Part shown: piece after piece, positions 58,401-64,000 of the stretch
Numbering within the stretch: the stretch's first letter is position 1
Layout of the letters: the number at the start of each line of letters is the position of its first letter
From: Scolanthus callimorphus
Taxonomy: Eukaryota > Cnidaria > Anthozoa > Actiniaria > Edwardsiidae
DNA: 64,000 nucleotides
Direction: 5' to 3'
Assembly (NCBI GenBank): GCA_033964015.1
Contig: JAWWUD010000101.1
Coordinates: 248,001-312,000, forward strand
The notes under the pieces: model-generated
What the model was told of the DNA's origin: nothing
The model's input: the letters and a program-made list of their open reading frames with translations, nothing else
Database searches by the model: none
Translations under genes and position numbers: made by a program

Positions 58401-59749
58401 TGGTTACCGTTTTAGACCAAATTTGACGGATAAAAGGGAATGGAGTCTTGACTGAGCATCCCCGTAAAAAATCTCAAATCCAAAACTTTATGAACGGATT
58501 GCTTTTGTTGAGCCGACGTTAAAGTACTACTCAAGGCTGAAATTTTAATGGCTTATTTTATTGCACATTAGAAATAAGGAAGAATGCCGTTTATTTCGCG
58601 TTCATAGCTCTTTTGGTTTCAGAGATATTGAAGATTTCAGAGATATTGAATATTGAAGACTTTCACAACTTAGGGAATATTTCACAGATTTTACCTATTT
58701 TGCCAAGAATCACTTCTGTAGCCAAGCGTGTTACCATGGAAACACTAATTAGCATGTGGATGTATGAAGTCTTGGTTCTTCTTTGTTATTACCAAGTTTG
58801 AAGTGAATCTAACTACACAAAGCAGAATTATACATAAAACATTGTTGGCCTCTATTTTACCCTTGTCTTGTTGTGACGTCATTTTTTGCTAATTTGCATA
58901 AGTAAAAATATTGAATATCTCTGTAACCAAAAGAGCTATGAACGCGAAATATGCGACATTCTTCCTTATTTTGAATATGCAATCAAATAAGTCATTAAAA
59001 TTTCAGCCTTGAGTAGCACTTAAAGAAAAATATATTGATCGGTCTTTGGCTGAATAACTACCATAAGGTCCTGGCTAAAGTAGGACACATGTAGCGCGCA
59101 ACACTGTAGTCGGACACATGTTTCCTTCATGTTTTCCAATTTAGCCACGCAAGAAACATTGCTGCGCGCGACAACACTTTCTACCCGGGACATATTTTGT
59201 GTTTCCGAGACACACGTATGCAATGTTTCCTAGTTAGCCACTCGGGGAAACATGCATGATACAAATATTGCGTCCTACACTTATTGTGTCCTATTTTAGC
59301 CGTAGCTTAAAGGCACCCCGAGTCTCATTCATTGCTGGGTCGTGATCATACCTGTGTGCCGATCATACCTGGCCAAAAGATATGAACCTATGCACTGGCT
59401 GAAAAACATTGTGAAATGTGGTATCTCTGTGTCAACAGGTCCACTTGTAAAGGTGTTCTTCCATGTTAACAAGCGACGCGTAGGACGCAAGAGAACCGCC
59501 ATGCAGAAAAAGACTTTCAGCCCGGTCTATAACGAGGCATTCGCTTTCAAGGTATCGCAGGAGGCTTTGCCAAAGATAACCTTCAGAATTCTTGTGGTCA
59601 ACAAGACTTCGCATGGCCAAGATGAGGTTATAGGTCACGTGTCATTGGGACATAATGTCATTGGTACAGGATTCTCGCACTGGAATCACATGCTCGCGTC
59701 ACTAAGGAAACCGATCGCCATGTGGCATCCCATAATACCGTTTACTTAA
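55413..59749 (+). CDS. synaptotagmin-like membrane protein, TM-C2A-C2B
   Basis: Four exons: 55413-55800, 56944-57215, 58182-58305 and 59439-59749 (TAA), with GT..AG borders. Exon 1: TM helix (IVLIVVVGVATALSTAFLIV), Cys-rich border, basic KYKRR, acidic linker, then the C2A start GKLQLQLDYSREDDVLIV. Exon 2: C2A (EPQWNEEVLFAL, HVRVHELDSYSNVHVIG, CVKLPL). Exons 3-4: C2B (GEVLLSLNYFPTTQRLTIVV, RTAMQKKTFSPVYNEAFAF, HWNHMLASLRKPIAMWH). Synaptotagmins are vesicle membrane proteins acting in exocytosis. Several Ca2+-ligand aspartates are missing in C2B loop 1 (ENVSGLWGPL) and loop 3 (VVNKTSHGQDEV) and partly in C2A, suggesting a Ca2+-independent type. One nucleotide is missing at about 55747-55750 and at about 57067; exon phases fit only if the first is counted. 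The start codon was not found. Confidence 0.85.
56149..56508 (+). mobile_element. tRNA-derived SINE in intron
   Basis: The head resembles a tRNA gene: A box TTAGCGCAGTGGTAGAGC and B box GAGTTCAAACCCCGG. A ~290-bp body follows, ending AAAGCGCTTTGAGCCGCG...GCGCTATATAAGC, a 3' sequence type common in animal SINEs. It cannot be a functional tRNA because the acceptor stem is not closed. It lies in the intron between the first two synaptotagmin exons. Confidence 0.8.
57466..57644. mobile_element. MITE in synaptotagmin intron
   Basis: GACCTCTTTACCTCCGCATG ... ATACGTAGATAAAGAGGTC, with inner inverted blocks TTTCAAATGATGTGATG / CATCACGTGGTTTGAAA. Non-coding. Confidence 0.7.
58519..59023. mobile_element. 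TTAA-flanked MITE in synaptotagmin intron
   Basis: Element 58523-59019. Arms of about 110 bp (left AGTACTACTCAAGGCTGAAA, right the complement) include GCGTTCATAGCTCTTTTGGT. TTAA at 58519-58522 and 59020-59023. Piggybac- or Kolobok-type duplication, unrelated in sequence to the large foldback at 15.8 kb. Confidence 0.75.
59064..59309. mobile_element. short-TIR element in synaptotagmin intron
   Basis: GGCTAAAGTAGGACAC at the left and GTGTCCTATTTTAGCC at the right. The interior repeats GGAAACAT/GTTTCC motifs. It ends about 130 bp before the last exon. Confidence 0.5.
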
Positions 59750-59754
59750 ACGGC

Positions 59755-61255
59755 CATGGGTTTAGTTTAAGAACGGATTTCAGATGGCTGTCTGAAGTGA
59801 ATCAGCCTGCGTTTTCTACAAGTTTCTATTGGTTGAGTTCTTGTACCTTTATTTAGTCAGGGCCAATCAGAATGCGAAGACAAAACGCATGTCGTACTTA
59901 CTTCGTCCCCTGAATGATTTGTTGTTGAATTTGATTTCTTTGTGACTGGCTTAATGTATCTGCGTCTAGATTTCGACAATCATCTGAAATCCGCTCTGTC
60001 GTACTTTTATGGTATTTTTGATTCCCAACTTTTCGTGTCTATCGTTTCTTCCTCTCGATTTTCTTCCATTACATGAGAACAGTTGAACTGTTCTATTTTT
60101 GTTTGGTTTTCTTGTGTTTACTTTTGTCTCCCTTTCTCCTCTTCCTTTCTCCTCTTTTTGGGAACGATGTTTTTTATTCATTCATTTTGGGATATTTACT
60201 TGAGATTATATTGAAATAGATGAGTATTAGGAGCAAAAAGCATATTTATTTTTATTTAATGCAACGCTGTAATTTTGATTCTAACGTGAGTTGGTAATGC
60301 CAAGGCGTTTCTATAGGACGTATGGCAACCTAAAATGGAGCTTTCTCTAACGATGGCTTTGAGAAAAATGAGACATTTTCCATTCATTGTTGTCCCCGTA
60401 GTCTAGAAATGACGGTTGTTAATTATGTTCTTTTTGCCTGGCGCCCTTTTATACAACATTAATATTTCATTTCTTCTTGTGTCTCCGATTAGAAATCCCT
60501 TCAGCAAACTTATGAACCAATAGCCATGGTTACACTTACCAATGGGCAATCAGCTCTTACCCACGAAGAGGCTATATTTTTGTTTGTAACTGTCTTCCCA
60601 GAGTGACGCTGGTAACGTGAAATTACTGTGCATATGCAGACACCGCGGAGCCAGTGAAACTAAAAAAGCTACCAAATTCAGACCCCCCCAAGTCGTCCCA
60701 TCTCGATGTAGCCCCCCCCCCCCCCCCCCAATCGAAATATGCTCCGTGGTGCTTGATATGTAAAAGCACAGGTAACCCAAGCTCAGCTGTAAATGCTTGG
60801 CCTTTCTTGTTTCCAGCTTCGGACTTGCGATAACCGCGCGTGACCTTCGAGTGTAACGATCGACGTTTTTAAACTAGAAATCAAAGCAAGTTGTAAAACT
60901 TAAATAGAAAACTTTGTTTAGGCGTTGTTTGTTTGTTTGTTCCGCTAAGATACACCACAGTATCTAAGCAACTGTCAGACAATTCTATTTCCTCTTGAAC
61001 GTAACCATAGAAATGTTCGGAATAGATTTCACATTTTGCTCTAATCAGAGAAGTTTAAGTTCTAGTCTCGCAAATTCTTTTAAATCTTTATTTAGGTCTT
61101 TATTTAGTGTAACCACGACGAATGTTAAATAAAAACGTTTAGGCAGGCCTAAATGCAAAAGAAAATTAAGAATTTCTTCGGCCAATGATTCCTTGCCATA
61201 GACTAGCCAAAATTCTCTGTAGTTAGCTTCATCAACAGAGAGATGCTGGTGTATG
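59755..61255. other. synaptotagmin 3' flank; no further gene
   Basis: Probable 3' UTR then non-coding DNA. Contains an 18-nt C run at 60712-60729. No supported ORF. Confidence 0.4.
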
Positions 61256-61259
61256 TATC

Positions 61260-61445
61260 TTTAGTCAAATCACACTAACGTTCTATCGTCAATGCTGCGT
61301 TCTGATTGGTTGTGTTACTAGTAGGCTATAACTTATAGCCTACTAGTAGCGAAGTGTCGGATTTGAAATCCAGAAAATGGCAAATGATCAGACCAGAAAA
61401 CGCTATTGGCTATACAAATAGACCCACTAGTGTGATTTGACTAAA
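61260..61445. mobile_element. MITE with perfect palindromic core
   Basis: TTTAGTCAAATCACACTA at the left and its complement at the right. Inside, 61316-61348 is a perfect inverted repeat (TACTAGTAGGCTATAA, C, complement). Confidence 0.75.
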
Positions 61446-61528
61446 ACAATTATTCCTCTAGCCCTCATGGCCTCTGAGTCAATAGGGCTATTGACTCAGA
61501 GCCCCTCAAGGCTCGAGGAATAATTGTT
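61446..61528. mobile_element. 83-bp hairpin abutting the previous MITE
   Basis: ACAATTATTCCTC ... GAGGAATAATTGT. The innermost 14-bp arms CTCTGAGTCAATAG / CTATTGACTCAGAG are exact around GG. Confidence 0.8.
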
Positions 61529-61818
61529 AAAATAGCCATACAGTCTGCCTGAAAAGGCTTTGAAAATTATCTTTCCTGACTCGAAAAGCGAATAACCAGA
61601 ATGGGTGTCCACGATGTAGATAAATTGCCATTGATCTCAGATCGCGTTTCAATGGTGACTGCCCCGGAAGTCGGCCAATACAGGAGTAAAGAGTCCTTTA
61701 TAGGAAGGACACACATTTTTGTATATAGGGAATTGAACAAATGATTTTGCATATCTGAATTCATAGATTGTCATTTAAAATAAGGCTGGCGCCAAACCCG
61801 TACAACTATTCAACAGTT

Positions 61819-61819
61819 C

Positions 61820-61865
<46 letters not shown>

Positions 61866-61880
61866 GCTGTTGTTGTTGTT
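61819..61880. repeat. (TTG)n microsatellite
   Basis: About 20 TTG units with one CTG interruption. The Thr run in the minus-strand frame is an artefact. Confidence 0.9.
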
Positions 61881-61889
61881 CCCCGCGAA

Positions 61890-62770
61890 ATTTTCAGGTG
61901 ATGCTCAGCAGATTCTTTACAAGATTTAAAATAGTTGAAAGCAAGGATAAAAGTACTTGCGAAGATTTGAATCATTTACGCGACGTAAACTTTTTCACAA
62001 CGTTAACGGTTCATTATTAAAACACGATTTAACACAGTACTCAACATGGTTGAAACCATTCAACATTGCCCGAAGTTACATTTCCAGTGATGTAGTGACG
62101 TTTAACATATTAAACAGCCTTAAAATGCATTGAACTACATGTATTTACAAGTTGTTGAACAAATGTTCCCAAATGTTGAATAGGCACATTGAACTGGTTT
62201 AGCCCAAGCCGCAGTCTTAGAAACCCTAATGTCTTAGAAGCCCTTGGAAGTCTTAGAAACCCAAGTTATCATTACATGTCCTGTGTTGTATTCTATATAT
62301 TTATCGGGTATTTTAAATACAAGTTAAAAGTAAAAATACAGGAAAAGGGAATAAAATTCCATTAAGAAATAGCAAATTATTTTCTTTGTAAATATAATGC
62401 CATGACCCTGCCGTTGCTTTGCAATGACTTTAATAATGCTCCATATCCAAATGCAAATGTCAATAATATTGAAAATGTGGGTAAAAATGGGTATATATAT
62501 TATGGCAATGAGGTTTAACATAATATACGAATTTCTTATGGTATAGGTGACGTTGACAGACTACTGTAACAGAGGGAGAGAGGTTCAAATAAAATATAAT
62601 TTCAAATTCACAGAGAAAACGTTTTGTTTTTACAGTCAAATTTGTAGCAATTCTGCGCAATCAATCAATATTCGAGGCGTGATTATGAAATTGCATTTTC
62701 GTACCCAGTGCTCCCCAGCATGCACAGAAATCTGTTTTTCTCAAGGTTGTTGCTGGATGGGATACTCACA
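61890..62770. other. no gene seen
   Basis: Non-coding AT-rich DNA; short frames only. Confidence 0.35.
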
Positions 62771-62774
62771 GTGG

Positions 62775-62870
62775 AGGCGATTAATAATTCATAGGCGTAA
62801 GCAATAGAACGAAGCTACATGGCATATGTAGGTTCGTTCTACCGTGAAGCCTATAAATTATTAATCACCT
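62775..62870. mobile_element. 96-bp hairpin
   Basis: AGGCGATTAATAATTCATAG ... CTATAAATTATTAATCACCT, folding around ACATGGCATATGT. Likely a MITE. Confidence 0.7.
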
Positions 62871-63119
62871 CATGGGTTCTTCTAGCCTAGCCAGTGAACT
62901 TTTCTCAACGGCTCTGTATCAAATCTCGCGCATGCATCAATGCCTGCCTGTCACCAGAGCCTCCCCCGCGAGGTGACAAGTTTGGTTCGATAATTATGAA
63001 ATTGTAACAATCACGACCTCTAAGCAAACATTACAAACCATCCAGGATTTTTTTATCTTAAAATGAAAGGTGGTAAGACAAAAAAATTCTCGGTGACGAG
63101 GCGGGCGCACCAACCTGGC

Positions 63120-63345
63120 CACGTCAAGCTACGTTAGTGATGACGTCATCATATTAGAGCCTTTCGTATAGGCAAAGAAAAATTCATATCTTAGGAAGGA
63201 AACATGGTAAGACATCCAAACCTGGATTTGTCTACCAGGGCTAAGGAATGCAACAGCATAGTCAGGTGATGTGACGCCATCATTTAATGGTGTTGGTCGT
63301 GTAAAAATGATATACTGGAGAAAAATAATATGAATGCAAGGTGGT
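63120..63345. repeat. diverged relative of the CRE-containing repeat
   Basis: GATGACGTCATC, AGACATCCAAACCTGG, GGAATGCAACAGCATAGTCA in the same order as at 12396-12660. One perfect TGACGTCA remains. Confidence 0.6.
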
Positions 63346-63375
63346 GGGACAAAACTAGTACTTAATTGTATCCCT

Positions 63376-63850
63376 TCTCGCAGGCGTTAGTTTATCGCGA
63401 AAAAAAAAGAAGGAAAATCCCAGAGTTCGTAGTCGTGGCAGTCATCTTCGACGCGCGGAGCCTGCTCCTGCTTATTTGGAACTTCACGTTTAGACAGGGC
63501 CTAAATCTATATATTAGCTTTTTTGCGCACAAACATCCGTTGCACATTTTCCATGCACAAGTGCATGAGTTGATTTCTGAGTTTCCTGCGTTTCAGAGAA
63601 AAGAAAAAGAAAACCCCAGAGTTCGTAGTCGTGGGAGTCATCTTGGACGCGCGGAGGAAGCCTGCTCCTGCTTATTTGGAACTCCGCTTTTAGACAGGGC
63701 CTAAATCTATATATTAGCTTTTTTGCGCAGAAAAATCCGTTGTACATTTTCCATGCACAAGCGCATGAGTTGATTTCTGAGTTTCCTGCGTTTCAGAGAA
63801 AGGACTTATCCCAAGTAAACAAAACCAACATAGCCTTCTCGCAGGCGTTA
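63376..63850. repeat. 196-bp tandem duplication with dispersed motif copies 3 and 4
   Basis: CAGAGTTCGTAGTCGTGG at 63421 and 63617 (period 196). Each unit contains the TAGACAGGGCCTAAATCTAT motif (63482-63517, 63681-63717). TCTCGCAGGCGTTAG occurs at both outer edges (63376 and 63837). Non-coding. Confidence 0.8.
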
Positions 63851-63927
63851 GAGTAATTTTAGTTTAAAAAAACGACCTTGCATCTTGGATTTTAGTGACA
63901 AAAAAATAACAAGTTCCGCTCCACCTC

Positions 63928-64000
63928 CAATAGACTCGGCTTGGGAGTAATGTTGTCCCATTTCAGATCACGTGGCATTCATTTGAATAATCTTTGTTTT
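63928..64000. mobile_element. hairpin MITE, partial at window edge
   Basis: AATAGACTCGGCTTGGGAGTAATG then CCCATTTCAGATCACGTGGC: one arm of the MITE found at 18402-18578. The rest lies beyond the window. Confidence 0.7.

Noticed and set aside
61775..61975. ORF with a polythreonine run
   Set aside because: Produced by the (TTG)n microsatellite read on the minus strand.

Overview
This is eukaryotic, almost certainly animal DNA: AT-rich, with spliced genes (GT..AG introns), LINE, DIRS-like, Ty3/gypsy and SINE retroelements, and very many hairpin-type DNA transposon relics. The mix (a synaptotagmin, a BEN-domain gene, a multi-copy Mutator-like transposase-derived gene, CR1/L2-type LINEs, dense foldback MITEs) fits an anthozoan cnidarian such as a coral or anemone. 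That assignment is inference; no taxonomic marker is present.

Layout. 0-4 kb: two divergent, unrecognised spliced genes. 4.2-8.1 kb: a nearly complete but dead CR1-type LINE whose 3' tail ends inside the last exon of a minus-strand Mutator-like transposase-derived gene (8.1-11.4 kb). 12.4-15.3 kb: CRE-containing repeats, a gypsy pol remnant and a DIRS-like remnant. 15.8-18.1 kb: a 2.3-kb foldback element with ~0.93-kb inverted arms and TTAA flanks, beside a broken minus-strand gene that also carries a hairpin MITE. 20.8-21.2 kb: a short ORF followed by a textbook histone-type 3' stem-loop. 21.6-22.6 kb: a symmetric cluster of MITEs. 25.2-28.1 kb: a BEN-domain gene with an acidic repeat region and a LINE remnant in its intron.

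28.9-33.6 kb: a 9-bp satellite that is the expanded 3' tail of an L2/CR1-like LINE (minus strand), then a ~312-bp higher-order satellite. 34.4-42.4 kb: foldbacks, an identical 367-bp tandem duplication, a Harbinger-like MITE containing a second TIR element, minisatellites and homopolymers. 42.4-48.9 kb: no gene or mobile element that I can support. 48.9-52.9 kb: a segmental duplication, a probable solo LTR and a PIF/Harbinger transposon with a HARBI1-like transposase and a hairpin nested in its left arm. 53.4-54.4 kb: two more TIR elements.

55.4-59.7 kb: four exons of a synaptotagmin (TM, C2A, C2B) with weakened Ca2+-binding loops; its introns hold a tRNA-derived SINE and several MITEs. 59.8-64 kb: hairpins, microsatellites and tandem repeats only.

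Host genes are few and unrelated. Most of the biology is mobile-element nesting. Several otherwise good coding regions have 1-nt frame breaks, which may be decay or assembly error. All mobile-element superfamily names rest on termini, target-site duplications and protein motifs read by eye.
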